DNA of 64,000 nucleotides, from positions 2,790,001 through 2,854,000 of the forward strand of contig NZ_CP112866.1 of assembly GCF_026410085.1 (NCBI RefSeq), in the 5' to 3' direction. A model generated the notes under the pieces. The model was not told the DNA's origin and ran no database searches. It saw only the letters and a list, made by a program, of their open reading frames with translations. Both the position numbers and the translations under genes were made by a program. Positions 10,801-18,274 of the stretch are shown piece after piece (position 1 is the first letter of the stretch; every line of letters starts with the position of its first letter). This stretch comes from Pseudomonas quebecensis (GTDB taxonomy: Bacteria > Pseudomonadota > Gammaproteobacteria > Pseudomonadales > Pseudomonadaceae).

Positions 10801-11228
10801 TCATCGGACCACACGTAGAAGTCCCGTGCGGCCGAACCGGGCTTGGCCTTGCGCGCCCGCTGGAACCAGGGGTGCTGATCGGAGGTGTGGTTGATCACCA
10901 ATTCGGTGATCACCCGCAGGCCGCGTTTGTGCGCTTCGGCGATAAAGCGCTTGGCGTCGGCCATGGTGCCGTAGTCACTGTGCACACCGCGGTAGTCGGC
11001 AATGTCGTAGCCATCGTCGCGGCGCGGCGATGGATAAAACGGCAGCAACCAAATGGTGTTCACGCCCAGATCGGCGATGTAGTCGAGTTTGGCGATCAAG
11101 CCTGGAAAATCGCCGATCCCGTCATTGTTGGAATCGAAAAAAGATTTTACGTGCACCTGATAGATCACCGCGTCCTTGTACCAGAGCGGGTCTTTGATAA
11201 AGGTGGCAGCCTTGGGTTTCTTCGCCAT
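7881..11228 (-). CDS. treS: Trehalose synthase-maltokinase fusion (TreS-Pep2)
   Basis: This 1115-residue fusion has two enzymes. Residues about 1-550 are a GH13 maltose alpha-D-glucosyltransferase that interconverts trehalose and maltose: [15 protein letters not shown] at the N terminus, nucleophile region [19 protein letters not shown], acid region [11 protein letters not shown], and [12 protein letters not shown]. Residues about 620-1110 are a maltokinase of the aminoglycoside-kinase fold, with the catalytic loop [10 protein letters not shown] and metal region [11 protein letters not shown]; it makes maltose-1-phosphate with ATP. The start is the ATG at 11228, 7 bases after AGGAG; the upstream ATG at 11246 would place that site inside the gene. 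It follows glgE by 67 bp and overlaps glgB by 4 nt. Confidence 0.95.
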   Translation of the reverse strand: MAKKPKAATFIKDPLWYKDAVIYQVHVKSFFDSNNDGIGDFPGLIAKLDYIADLGVNTIWLLPFYPSPRRDDGYDIADYRGVHSDYGTMADAKRFIAEAHKRGLRVITELVINHTSDQHPWFQRARKAKPGSAARDFYVWSDDDQKYDGTRIIFLDTEKSNWTWDPVAGQYFWHRFYSHQPDLNFDNPHVMKAVLEVMRYWLDMGIDGLRLDAIPYLIERDGTNNENLEETHGVLKQIRAEIDANYPDRMLLAEANQWPEDTQLYFGDKKGDDGDECHMAFHFPLMPRMYMALAQEDRFPITDILRQTPEIPANCQWAIFLRNHDELTLEMVTDKERDYLWNYYAADRRARINLGIRRRLAPLLERDRRRVELLNSLLLSMPGTPTLYYGDEIGMGDNIYLGDRDGVRTPMQWSIDRNGGFSRADPASLVLPPIMDPLYGYLSVNVETQTQDPHSLLNWTRRMLAVRKQSKAFGRGSLKMLSPANRRILAYTREYTGADGRTEIILCVANVSRSAQAAELDLSAFAGMVPVEMLGGNAFPPIGQLNFLLTLAPYGFYWFVLAAENQMPSWHVEPAQSMPDFTTLVLKKRMEELLEEPCRTTLEQTSLPAWLPKRRWFAGKDTAIDSVRIAYGVRFGDAEHPVLLSELEVSAGGQVSRYQLPLGFLGEDQFTSALPQQLAMARVRRARQVGLVTDAFSLEHFVRAVIQGLQAGTRLACNDGELRFDATQHLGALQLNDESPVRYLSAEQSNSSVVVGESLVLKLIRKVSAGVHPELEMSAYLTEAGYANISPLMGAMVRHDSDGQDNLLMIAQGYLSNQGDAWTWTQNNLERAIRDELAEALSEQEQHYNALGELEDFAALLGQRLGEMHQVLGATTTHKDFKPEVTSVKDTQAWAKDVGAQISRALQLLELHQNQLNPADQALVSELLAQKKAIATHVNSLAKATLGGLRIRVHGDLHLGQVLVVKGDAYLIDFEGEPARPLHERRGKHSPYKDVSGVLRSFDYAAAMALNLQGVDHSAQADQARQRVTERYVKEARQAFIQAYQQATSTLAHDWQDANGQDAALTLFSLEKAAYEVAYEAENRPTWLPVPLQGLHSLLSGLIPIWKTARGGETS

Positions 11229-11271
11229 TGGAAACTCCTGAAACACTCGATAAATCTTGCAGGCTCAATAT

Positions 11272-11291
11272 GGAAGGGGCTTGCCCCTTCC
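11272..11291. repeat. REP palindrome between glgE and treS
   Basis: GGAAGGGGC and GCCCCTTCC (9-bp arms, 2-bp loop) form a hairpin just after the glgE stop. It belongs to the REP family seen several times in this window and could stabilise or attenuate the glgE-treS message. Confidence 0.7.
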
Positions 11292-11295
11292 CACA

Positions 11296-13281
11296 TCAGG
11301 TGGTGATGCGCCAGATCCCGAACGGCATCTGCGGTTCCAGGCGCGTCCACTGAGTCTTGCCATACCAGGTCCAACGATGGCCGTTCATCAAGTCTTCGCC
11401 TTGGGTCTGGGCATCATCCGGCAGGCCCATCTCCCACAATGGCAGTTCGAAATGGGCTTCCTGGGCGTTATAAGGGTCGAGGTTGACCGCCACCAGAATG
11501 AAGTTACTGCCGTCCTCGCTGCGCTTGCCGAAGTACAGGATGTTGTCGTTCCACGCGTTATAGATCTTCAAGCCCAAGTGCGTGTGCAGCGCCGGGTTCT
11601 GGCGACGGATGCGATTGAGCTGGGCAATCTCGGCAATGATGTTGCCGGGCGCGGTGAAGTCCCGTGGTCGGATCTCGTATTTCTCCGAGTCCAGGTATTC
11701 CTCTTTGCCCGGCACCGGCGCGGCTTCGCACAGTTCGAAACCCGAATACATGCCCCACAGGCCGGAGCCCATGGTCGCCAGCGCTGCACGGATCAGAAAA
11801 CCCGGGCGCCCGGACTGGTGCAGGAACGCGGGGTTGATATCCGGCGTGTTGACGAAAAAGTTCGGCCGGTAGCACTCGCGCCACGGCGACTGATTGAGCT
11901 GAGTGAAATATTCGCTCAACTCGGCCTTGGTGTTGCGCCAGGTGAAATAGGTGTAGCTCTGGGAGTAACCCACCTTGCCCAGGCGCGCCATCATTGCCGG
12001 CGTGGTAAACGCTTCCGCCAGGAAGATCACGTCGGGGTACTTGGACCGCACATCGCTGATCAGCCACTGCCAGAACGGCAGCGGTTTGGTGTGGGGATTG
12101 TCGACGCGAAAGGTCTTCACGCCCTCTTCCACCCAACCCACGACGATATCGCGCAATTCGGTCCACAACCCCGGAATCGCATCGGCGGCATAAAAGTCGA
12201 CGTTGACGATGTCCTGATACTTCTTCGGCGGGTTCTCGGCATATTTGATCGTGCCGTCCGGGCGCCAGTTGAACCAGCCTGGATGCTCCTTGAGCCACGG
12301 GTGGTCCTGGGAGCACTGGATGGCGAAGTCCAGAGCGATTTCCAGGCCGTGATCGGCGGCGGCCTTGACCAGGCGGCGGAAGTCTTCACGGCTGCCCAAC
12401 TGCGGATGGATGGCCTCGTGACCGCCCTCCTCGCTGCCGATGGCGTAAGGGCTGCCGGGATCGTCCGGGCCGGCGGTGAGTGAGTTGTTCCTGCCTTTGC
12501 GGTGGCTGCGCCCGATCGGGTGGATCGGCGGGAAGTACAGCACGTCGAAGCCCATGTCGTGGATCATCGACAGGCGCGAGTGCACGTCATTGAACGTGCC
12601 GTGACGCGCTGGATCGTCGGTGATCGAGCGCGGAAACAGCTCATACCAGCTGGCAAATTGCGCGCGTTCACGTTCGACGTCAATCGGGTAGACCGTGCCG
12701 ATGCTCAAGTAAGCGCGGTGGTCGGCCTGGGTCATCAGGTGTGCACTGTCTTCGTGCAGAAACAACGCAACTTGCTCGGTTTCCAGCAAACCGGAAAGTT
12801 CATGGTGCAGCAGCATCAGGCGATCGCGCAGTTCGTTGTCGCTGCGCTCGGCGGCCTGCTGCACCAGGCTGCGGCCTTCCTGCAGCTCCAGGCTCACCGG
12901 CACGCCGGCTTCGTGCTTCTTGCGCAACTCGTAGCAAAAGCTGGCGTAGGTATCGATCCAGGCTTCGATGCAGTATTCATGGGGCCCCTGTTGGGCCACC
13001 GTGAACGCGCCTTCCCAGCCATTGTTACCGACGTCGGTCATCACCACGCTATGCCAGCTCTCGTCACGCAGCGGGCGCCAGCGGATCAGCACGGCCAGCT
13101 TGTCATGACCGTCGGCAAAGACTTTGCTGGTCACGTGAATGCGCTGGCCGACCACGGCCTTGACCGCGAACTCGCCACCGTCAATCACGGGGCTGGTGCT
13201 TTCGATCGCGATCCTGGGCAATAACAAAGCCTGGGACAGCGGCAATACGGCAGTGTCTGGAACCTGTGTTTCAGCAGTCAT
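11296..13281 (-). CDS. glgE: Alpha-1,4-glucan:maltose-1-phosphate maltosyltransferase
   Basis: This 661-residue GH13_3 enzyme extends alpha-1,4-glucan by maltose units from maltose-1-phosphate. It has an N-terminal beta domain (about 15-130), a helical insert, then the barrel with DVLYFPPIHPIG, FNWRPDGTIKYAENPPKKY, nucleophile region FRVDNPHTKP and acid region DVIFLAEAF, all GlgE hallmarks. Length is the usual 650-680. The start at 13281 has GGGGAAG about 8 bases upstream. It is the first gene of the leftward cluster glgE, treS-pep2, glgB, which together form a complete trehalose-to-glucan route. The usual physiological setting in pseudomonads is storage glucan and osmotic or desiccation stress. 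Confidence 0.96.
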   Translation of the reverse strand: MTAETQVPDTAVLPLSQALLLPRIAIESTSPVIDGGEFAVKAVVGQRIHVTSKVFADGHDKLAVLIRWRPLRDESWHSVVMTDVGNNGWEGAFTVAQQGPHEYCIEAWIDTYASFCYELRKKHEAGVPVSLELQEGRSLVQQAAERSDNELRDRLMLLHHELSGLLETEQVALFLHEDSAHLMTQADHRAYLSIGTVYPIDVERERAQFASWYELFPRSITDDPARHGTFNDVHSRLSMIHDMGFDVLYFPPIHPIGRSHRKGRNNSLTAGPDDPGSPYAIGSEEGGHEAIHPQLGSREDFRRLVKAAADHGLEIALDFAIQCSQDHPWLKEHPGWFNWRPDGTIKYAENPPKKYQDIVNVDFYAADAIPGLWTELRDIVVGWVEEGVKTFRVDNPHTKPLPFWQWLISDVRSKYPDVIFLAEAFTTPAMMARLGKVGYSQSYTYFTWRNTKAELSEYFTQLNQSPWRECYRPNFFVNTPDINPAFLHQSGRPGFLIRAALATMGSGLWGMYSGFELCEAAPVPGKEEYLDSEKYEIRPRDFTAPGNIIAEIAQLNRIRRQNPALHTHLGLKIYNAWNDNILYFGKRSEDGSNFILVAVNLDPYNAQEAHFELPLWEMGLPDDAQTQGEDLMNGHRWTWYGKTQWTRLEPQMPFGIWRITT

Positions 13282-13483
13282 CGAGCATCTTCCCCTTACG
13301 CCCAGTGGACGCTCTTTGCTAGATCCGAATCCAATACGCCAGCACTCTCCCTGAGCGTTGGCGCATTAGGTCCGAGCCTGCGCCTGCATTAAAAGTTCAG
13401 GTGGATGTGCCGCCATTGGGCGGGAATCAAATCGCCCGTGCGGATGTCCACCGGTAGAGCAAAGCACAAAGGAGGCCACACCG

Positions 13484-13660
13484 ATGACGATCCCGATCCC
13501 GGCTGAAACGCCCGACCCGAATATCGATAACCCGACCCTGCCGCCTACTGAACCGGAGCCGATCCCCGAGCAGGAACCGCCTGAAAACCCTCCACCGCCC
13601 ATGCAGGAGCCACCTGCCCCCCATCCTGGCGTGGTTGTCAGTCCTTCTCGAAGCGCTTGA
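13484..13660 (+). CDS. Small proline-rich protein (58 aa)
   Basis: An ATG with a near-ideal AAAGGAGG 9 bases upstream opens a 58-codon frame ending TGA at 13660. The peptide starts MTIPIPAETPDPN and is very rich in Pro (roughly a third) and Glu, with runs such as PPTEPEPIPEQEPPENPPPP. It has no signal peptide, no membrane segment and no known domain, and is probably disordered. Its last 23 bp overlap, tail to tail, the 3' end of the MgtC-family gene. It faces away from glgE, with about 200 bp between the two starts that must hold promoters for both. No function is assigned; the strong ribosome site and biased composition are what make it credible. Confidence 0.65.
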   Translation: MTIPIPAETPDPNIDNPTLPPTEPEPIPEQEPPENPPPPMQEPPAPHPGVVVSPSRSA

Positions 13661-14132
13661 CGATCATCGGCACCACGCTGAATACCGCCAGCGCCAGCAA
13701 CGTACTCAACACCGCTGTCGCTTCGCGCCCCATGCCCGCCGCCACGCCGATGGCGGCGGTCATCCACAGCCCGGCCGCGGTGGTCAGGCCCTTGACTTGC
13801 TGGCCTGCCTCGTCCTCCTTGCCTTTGAGAATGGTACCGGCGCCCAGGAATCCGATCCCGGCAATCACCCCTTGCACGACCCGACTCATGGCATCGGCCT
13901 GGTTGCCGGACATCTGTGGCACCAGCACAAACAGTGCCGCGCCCAACGCCACCAGCATATGGGTGCGCACCCCGGCAGCCTTGCCCTTGTGCTCGCGCTC
14001 AAACCCCAGAATGCCGCCCAGGAGCGCGGCGATCAGCAAGCGCACGGTGATCTGGGTCACTTGCCGCGCATCGCCGATATCGGCGAACTCAGCCTGCAGG
14101 GTCACCCACACTTCATCCCACCAAGCGTCCAT
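13638..14132 (-). CDS. MgtC/SapB-family membrane protein
   Basis: This is a 164-residue inner-membrane protein. After a short amphipathic start (MDAWWDEVWVTLQAEF) comes the family core: LLIAALLGGILGFEREHKGKAAGVRTHMLVALG, then GVIAGIGFLGAGTILKG and GLTTAAGLWMTAAIGVAAGMG, giving about four or five helices. The GFEREH and GFLGAGTI motifs define the MgtC/SapB N-terminal domain. The C-terminal ACT-like domain of virulence MgtC is absent, as in SapB-type members. The family is linked to growth in low Mg2+ and to control of F-ATPase, but the role here is unknown. The start is ATG 14132, close behind AAAGGAAAGG; the longer frame from 14180 lacks a good site. Confidence 0.85.
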   Translation of the reverse strand: MDAWWDEVWVTLQAEFADIGDARQVTQITVRLLIAALLGGILGFEREHKGKAAGVRTHMLVALGAALFVLVPQMSGNQADAMSRVVQGVIAGIGFLGAGTILKGKEDEAGQQVKGLTTAAGLWMTAAIGVAAGMGREATAVLSTLLALAVFSVVPMIVKRFEKD

Positions 14133-14197
14133 ACACCTTTCCTTTCTAATTATGGGTAAAGGATGGACAGCGGCGACCACCAGTCAGTTGCCGGGAA

Positions 14198-14216
14198 CGT
14201 CGGGCACGTGCCGACG
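14198..14216. repeat. Short inverted repeat between mgtC and DUF3203 genes
   Basis: CGTCGG / CCGACG arms (14198-14203, 14211-14216) flank a 7-base loop within the 119-bp divergent interval. It could be an operator or leader hairpin; no T-run follows, so it is not called a terminator. Confidence 0.35.
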
Positions 14217-14251
14217 CCCTAACGGCTGAATGTCTATGAAAGGAGAACGCC

Positions 14252-14491
14252 ATGCCTGTCCGTATCGATAACCAGACGTGTTTTTTCAAGGTCAATGACG
14301 AAGGTCGCGAATACAGCCTGCCGGCCGCGGAAGTAACGGTAAGCACCGACATGCCCCGCGCCATGTCGTATGTGGATGTAGGTGCCGAGCGCGTCTACAT
14401 CACCGAACAGGAGGCCGCCGCTCTTACGGTGGCCGGCGCAATCGATGGGCGCCAGCACAAAAAGGTCACTGAATCGGGATCGGCGATTTGA
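14252..14491 (+). CDS. Small Pseudomonas protein, DUF3203-like
   Basis: This 79-residue soluble protein starts MPVRIDNQTCFFKVND, with AAAGGAGA a few bases before the ATG at 14252. It has no signal peptide or membrane segment. The overall pattern (short beta-rich N terminus, a central VDVGAERVYITEQEAAAL, length near 75-80) recalls the Pseudomonas-restricted DUF3203 family, which has no known function; this assignment is from memory. It is divergent from the MgtC-family gene. Its TGA stop is immediately followed by the ANR box that probably serves ccoG. Confidence 0.65.
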   Translation: MPVRIDNQTCFFKVNDEGREYSLPAAEVTVSTDMPRAMSYVDVGAERVYITEQEAAALTVAGAIDGRQHKKVTESGSAI

Positions 14492-14505
14492 TTGATCTGT
14501 ATCAA
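14492..14505 (+). promoter_or_regulatory. ANR (FNR-type) binding site upstream of ccoG
   Basis: TTGATCTGTATCAA matches the ANR/FNR consensus TTGAT-N4-ATCAA at all ten defined positions. It lies 170 bp before the ccoG start and directly after the DUF3203-like stop. A class II site centred at -41.5 would put transcription start near 14540. This predicts induction of ccoG when oxygen is low. Confidence 0.8.
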
Positions 14506-14521
14506 CGCGCAGTGCAACCGA

Positions 14522-14548
14522 CTGCACCCTGATAGCCCTGGGGTGCAG
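14522..14548. repeat. Hairpin in the ccoG leader region
   Basis: CTGCACCC (14522-14529) and GGGTGCAG (14541-14548) form an 8-bp stem with an 11-base loop, 17 bp after the ANR box. It lies around the predicted transcription start. No T-run follows. Confidence 0.4.
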
Positions 14549-14675
14549 CACACTGACGCAGGCCTGCGCCTGCAGAGCATCTGATCCGCTTTTTATCGTT
14601 CCAGCTGAGTCTGTTCTGCAAACGGCTTGCCGCGCATAGTCCATTGGCCTGATGGAGGCTGATGAGCGAACGACC

Positions 14676-16085
14676 ATGAGCGAACGAATCCCTACCGTGG
14701 AAATGTTTGAGCCTGTGCACCCAAAGAAGGTCAAGGCCAAATCCAGCGACACCCTGATCCATACCCGCAGCTTCACCGGGCTGTTCCGCACCTTGCGCGT
14801 GTTCGGTGCCGGCTTTCTGTTCGTGGCCTTCTTCGGCACCGTGTGGCTGAACTGGAGCGGCCGGCAAGCCGTGCTATGGGACCTGGCGCAAAGCAAGTTC
14901 CACATTTTCGGTGCGACGTTCTGGCCCCAGGACTTCATCCTCTTATCGGCGCTGTTGATCATCTGTGCCTTCGGCCTGTTTGCCATTACGGTCTTCGCCG
15001 GGCGCGTCTGGTGCGGCTACACCTGCCCGCAAAGCTCGTTCACCTGGCTGTTCATGTGGTGCGAAAAAGTCACCGAGGGCGAGCGCAACCAGCGCATCAA
15101 GCTGCAAGCGGCGCCCTGGAGCCTGAACAAACTGGCGCGGCGCTCGGCCAAGCACACGTTGTGGCTGGGCATCAGTGTGCTGACCGGTCTGACCTTTGTC
15201 GGTTATTTCACCCCCATCCGCCCGCTGGCGACGGAACTGCTGACCTGGCAGATGGGCGGCGTCAGCCTGTTCTGGGTACTGTTCTTTACCGCCGCGACCT
15301 ACCTCAACGCCGGCTGGCTGCGTGAAGCGGTGTGCATGCACATGTGCCCCTACGCGCGTTTCCAGAGTGTGATGTTCGATAAAGACACCCTCACCATCTC
15401 TTACGACGCCGCGCGTGGCGAGCAGCGCGGCCCGCGTAAACGCGAGGCCAGGCCGGCCGACCTCGGCCTGGGCGATTGCATCGACTGCCAGCTGTGCGTT
15501 CAGGTGTGCCCCACCGGCATCGACATCCGCGACGGCCTGCAAATGGAATGCATCGGCTGCGCGGCCTGCGTCGACGCCTGCGATTCGATCATGGACAAGA
15601 TGGGCTATGCGCGCGGCCTGGTGCGGTACACCAGCGAACATCAACTGCAGGGCGGCAAGACACACCTGCTACGCCCTCGCCTGATCGGCTACAGTGCCGT
15701 GCTGCTGGTGATGATCGCCGCGCTGGTGGTGGCCCTGATGCAACGGCCGATGGTGTCGCTGGACGTGACCAAGGACCGTGGCCTGTTCCGCGAAAACAGC
15801 CAGGGCCTGATTGAAAACATCTACAGTCTCAAGGTCATCAACAAGACCCAGCAGCGCCAGCAATACCGGGTGGAGCTGGTGGAAGCCGACGGTTTCCAAC
15901 TGCAAGGCAAGACCGAACTGAGCCTGGCGCCGGGGGAGATCGTCGATGTGCCGGTGTCGGTCACACTGCTGGCGGACAAGCCGGCGAGCAGTTCGCAGAC
16001 GCTGCGCTTCAAGGTGACGGATGTGGATGAGCCGTGGGTCTACAGCGCGGCTGAAAGCCGCTTCGTGGCGCCGCTCAACCGCTGA
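14676..16085 (+). CDS. ccoG: Cytochrome c oxidase accessory protein CcoG (FixG/RdxA)
   Basis: This is a 469-residue polyferredoxin-like inner-membrane protein for cbb3 oxidase copper assembly; CcoG acts as a Cu(II) reductase. Features in order are TM helices near 40-60 and 85-105, GRVWCGYTCPQSSFTWLF, CMHMCPYARFQSVMFD, two 4Fe-4S sites CIDCQLCVQVCP and CIGCAACVDACD, a further TM helix near 335, and a C-terminal Ig-like FixG domain (about 360-469). The start is taken at ATG 14676 (MSERIPT); the in-frame ATG at 14652 has no good ribosome site. It usually sits with ccoNOP or ccoHIS, but none of these is adjacent here. An exact ANR box upstream fits control by oxygen. Confidence 0.92.
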   Translation: MSERIPTVEMFEPVHPKKVKAKSSDTLIHTRSFTGLFRTLRVFGAGFLFVAFFGTVWLNWSGRQAVLWDLAQSKFHIFGATFWPQDFILLSALLIICAFGLFAITVFAGRVWCGYTCPQSSFTWLFMWCEKVTEGERNQRIKLQAAPWSLNKLARRSAKHTLWLGISVLTGLTFVGYFTPIRPLATELLTWQMGGVSLFWVLFFTAATYLNAGWLREAVCMHMCPYARFQSVMFDKDTLTISYDAARGEQRGPRKREARPADLGLGDCIDCQLCVQVCPTGIDIRDGLQMECIGCAACVDACDSIMDKMGYARGLVRYTSEHQLQGGKTHLLRPRLIGYSAVLLVMIAALVVALMQRPMVSLDVTKDRGLFRENSQGLIENIYSLKVINKTQQRQQYRVELVEADGFQLQGKTELSLAPGEIVDVPVSVTLLADKPASSSQTLRFKVTDVDEPWVYSAAESRFVAPLNR

Positions 16086-16161
16086 GCGCGCGGTATCGAA
16101 AAATGATGATGATCCAATGTGGGATCTGCACTCATATAAAAAACATAAGTTTAAGGCCCCC

Positions 16162-17571
16162 ATGAAACGCTACGAAAAATTCGCCGACGACATCGCCGAA
16201 CTGATCCGCTCCGGTGTCCTGGGGCCTGGCCAGCGCGTGCCGTCGGTGCGTTATGCCAGCCAGACGTACGGCGTCAGTCCCTCTACGGTGTTCCAGGCTT
16301 ATTACCTGCTGGAGCGCCGTGGACTGATCCGCGCCCGTCCGCGTTCCGGGTATTTCGTCAATACCCACGCACCGCGCCCGTTTTCCGAGCCGGTGGTGAG
16401 CGAGCAGGTGCATGAATCCACCGAGGTGGATGTGAGCGAACTGGTGTTCTCGGTGCTCGACTCGATCAAAGACCCCAACACCGTGCCCTTCGGTTCGGCG
16501 TTTCCCAGCCCGATGCTGTTCCCGTTACCGCGCCTGGCCCGCTCCCTGGCCAGCGCCAGCCGGGAGATGGACCCGCGCCTGGTGGTTACCGACATGTCGC
16601 CGGGCAACCCGCAATTGCGTCGGCAGATTGCCCTGCGCTATATGGTCGGCGGCCTGATGCTGCCCATGGAAGAACTGCTGATCACCAACGGCGCCCTCGA
16701 AGCGCTGAACCTGTGCCTGCAGGCCGTGACCGAGCCGGGCGACCTGGTGGCCATCGAAGCACCGGCGTTCTATGCCTGCCTGCAGGTTCTGGAGCGTTTG
16801 AAGCTCAAGGCGGTGGAGATCCCGGTGCACCCGCGCGACGGCATCGATCTCAATGCCCTGGCGCAAAGCCTTGCGCGCTACCCGATCAAGGCGTGCTGGA
16901 GCATGACCAGTTTCCAGAACCCCATGGGCGCCACCCTGCCCGAAACCAAAAAACAAGCGCTGGTGGAACTGCTGCGCAGCCACCAGGTGCCGTTGATCGA
17001 AGACGATGTGTACGCCGAGTTGTACTACGGCCAGCACGCGCCCAAGCCGGCCAAGGCCTTCGACACCGAAGGCCTGGTGATGCACTGCGGCTCCTTCGCC
17101 AAGAGCCTCGCGCCGGGGTATCGGGTGGGATGGGTTGCCGCCGGGCGCTATGCGCAGAAAGTCGAGCGTTTGAAGCTGATGACCTCACTGTGCCCATCGA
17201 TGCCGGCGCAGGCGGCGATAGCCGACTACCTGCAACACGGCGGCTACGACCGGCACCTGCGCAAATTGCGCTATGCCCTGGAGGAACAGCAAAGCGCCAT
17301 GCTCGCTGCCATCGGCCGCTACTTCCCGGCACAAACCCGCGTCAGCCAACCGGCCGGTGGTTACTTCCTGTGGCTGGAACTGCCGGAACAGATCGACTCG
17401 TTAAAACTGTTCCAGATGGCATTGGCCCAAGGCATCAGCATCGCGCCGGGGCCGATCTTCTCCGCAACCCAGCGCTTCAGGAATTGCATCCGCTTGAATT
17501 ACGGCAGCCCCTGGACAGAAGCGTCGGAAAAAGCGATGGAGACGCTGGGGAGGATTGCGCGGTCGTTTTGA
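16162..17571 (+). CDS. MocR-type GntR regulator with aminotransferase domain
   Basis: This 469-residue protein has a GntR winged helix at residues 1-75 (SVRYASQTYGVSPSTVFQAY, then LLERRGLIRARPRSGYFV), a linker, and a fold-type I PLP aminotransferase-like domain (about 110-465). The PLP lysine is probably in CGSFAKSLAPGYRVGW, with TSFQNPMGATLP and LIEDDVYAELYY upstream. MocR proteins bind PLP or its adducts to control genes, often neighbours, for PLP, amino-acid or GABA metabolism. The start is ATG 16162, 5 bases after AAGG; the frame runs further upstream, but into ccoG. No obvious target gene is adjacent, so what it regulates is open. Confidence 0.88.
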   Translation: MKRYEKFADDIAELIRSGVLGPGQRVPSVRYASQTYGVSPSTVFQAYYLLERRGLIRARPRSGYFVNTHAPRPFSEPVVSEQVHESTEVDVSELVFSVLDSIKDPNTVPFGSAFPSPMLFPLPRLARSLASASREMDPRLVVTDMSPGNPQLRRQIALRYMVGGLMLPMEELLITNGALEALNLCLQAVTEPGDLVAIEAPAFYACLQVLERLKLKAVEIPVHPRDGIDLNALAQSLARYPIKACWSMTSFQNPMGATLPETKKQALVELLRSHQVPLIEDDVYAELYYGQHAPKPAKAFDTEGLVMHCGSFAKSLAPGYRVGWVAAGRYAQKVERLKLMTSLCPSMPAQAAIADYLQHGGYDRHLRKLRYALEEQQSAMLAAIGRYFPAQTRVSQPAGGYFLWLELPEQIDSLKLFQMALAQGISIAPGPIFSATQRFRNCIRLNYGSPWTEASEKAMETLGRIARSF

Positions 17572-17616
17572 CTGGAACCGAAGCGTCAGCCGGGACACGA
17601 TCATCGATCGGCACAG

Positions 17617-17811
17617 AGGATTATCGAGCAAAGCCCGGACCTGCCGCGCTTTCTGGAAAGCCGTGATCATTACCCGCTGGCCGACGCGCTCAAGTGGCAG
17701 ATCAACGGTTTCTTCAATGCGGGCTACGGCATCCGACTAAAATCCGAAGCCAGCCTGCTCAGCGAGTTTTCCAGTAAAGGTTATGCCGCGCTGCGTTATG
17801 TGTGGATATGA
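17617..17811 (+). pseudogene. Remnant of a gene 3' end
   Basis: A frame of about 64 codons ends TGA at 17811 and reads like real protein (it includes PRFLESRDHYPLADALKW, INGFFNAGYGIRLKSEA and KGYAALRYVWI), with normal Pseudomonas third-position G/C. It has no start codon with a ribosome site and no upstream domain. Its reading frame happens to be that of the MocR gene, but the MocR stop at 17569-17571 is in the expected place for that family. I read it as the surviving C-terminus of a deleted or rearranged gene. The original family is not recognised. Confidence 0.4.
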
Positions 17812-17923
17812 GCGCATTGGTAGCATCCTGGTCGGCTGTGAGGCCGCCATCGGCGGCATAGATATTCTTAAAGGCTGACAAATAACTTTGTGATAGCGGG
17901 CTTGTTGTGGTGAGCAGGTTTTC

Positions 17924-18057
17924 TGTGGTGAGCGGGCTTGCCCCGCGCTGGGCTGCGAAGCGGCCCTATCTCAGGCGATGTGGTTTAGCTGACACACCGA
18001 GTTGCCTGGGTTTGGGGCCGCTTCGCAGCCCAGCGCGGGGCAAGCCCGCTCACCACA
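17924..18057. repeat. REP doublet (REPIN-like) with 42-bp arms
   Basis: Two exactly complementary 42-bp arms (17924-17965 and 18016-18057) flank a 50-bp spacer. Each arm contains GAGCGGGCTTGCCCCGCGC, the P. fluorescens REP style. It can fold into one long hairpin. It occupies a gene-poor interval of about 460 bp between the gene remnant and the MHYT-GGDEF-EAL gene. Confidence 0.85.
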
Positions 18058-18137
18058 ACAAGCGCCTCACCACAGAAAGCCTGCCCACCACCAGAACCTC
18101 ATTTTCCAAGGCTATGTTTTTACCGAAGATGTGCAGC

Positions 18138-18265
18138 CACCAACCCTAACCACGATGCGAAGCGAGCCGCTCTTGCTTTTGACCTCAGGCGCCCCGCTAA
18201 CCAGGCTGGCCGGATTACGGGCACACCCAGCCTGAGCGAGGTGCCGAGTGGGGCGAAGCGTTTTT
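18138..18265. repeat. Probable dispersed intergenic repeat, no gene
   Basis: The stretch with GCGAAGCGAGCCGCTCTTG, AGGCGCCCCG and GAGGTGCCGAGTGGGGCG, followed by a GCGTTTTTGA end, resembles a dispersed intergenic sequence I know from P. fluorescens genomes. No open frame or ribosome site is credible. The identification is from memory and needs a copy count. Confidence 0.35.
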
Positions 18266-18274
18266 GAGACCCCC

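Noticed and set aside
9516..11306. 596-codon plus-strand open frame opposite treS
   Set aside because: Antisense shadow; the TreS catalytic motifs on the minus strand are decisive.
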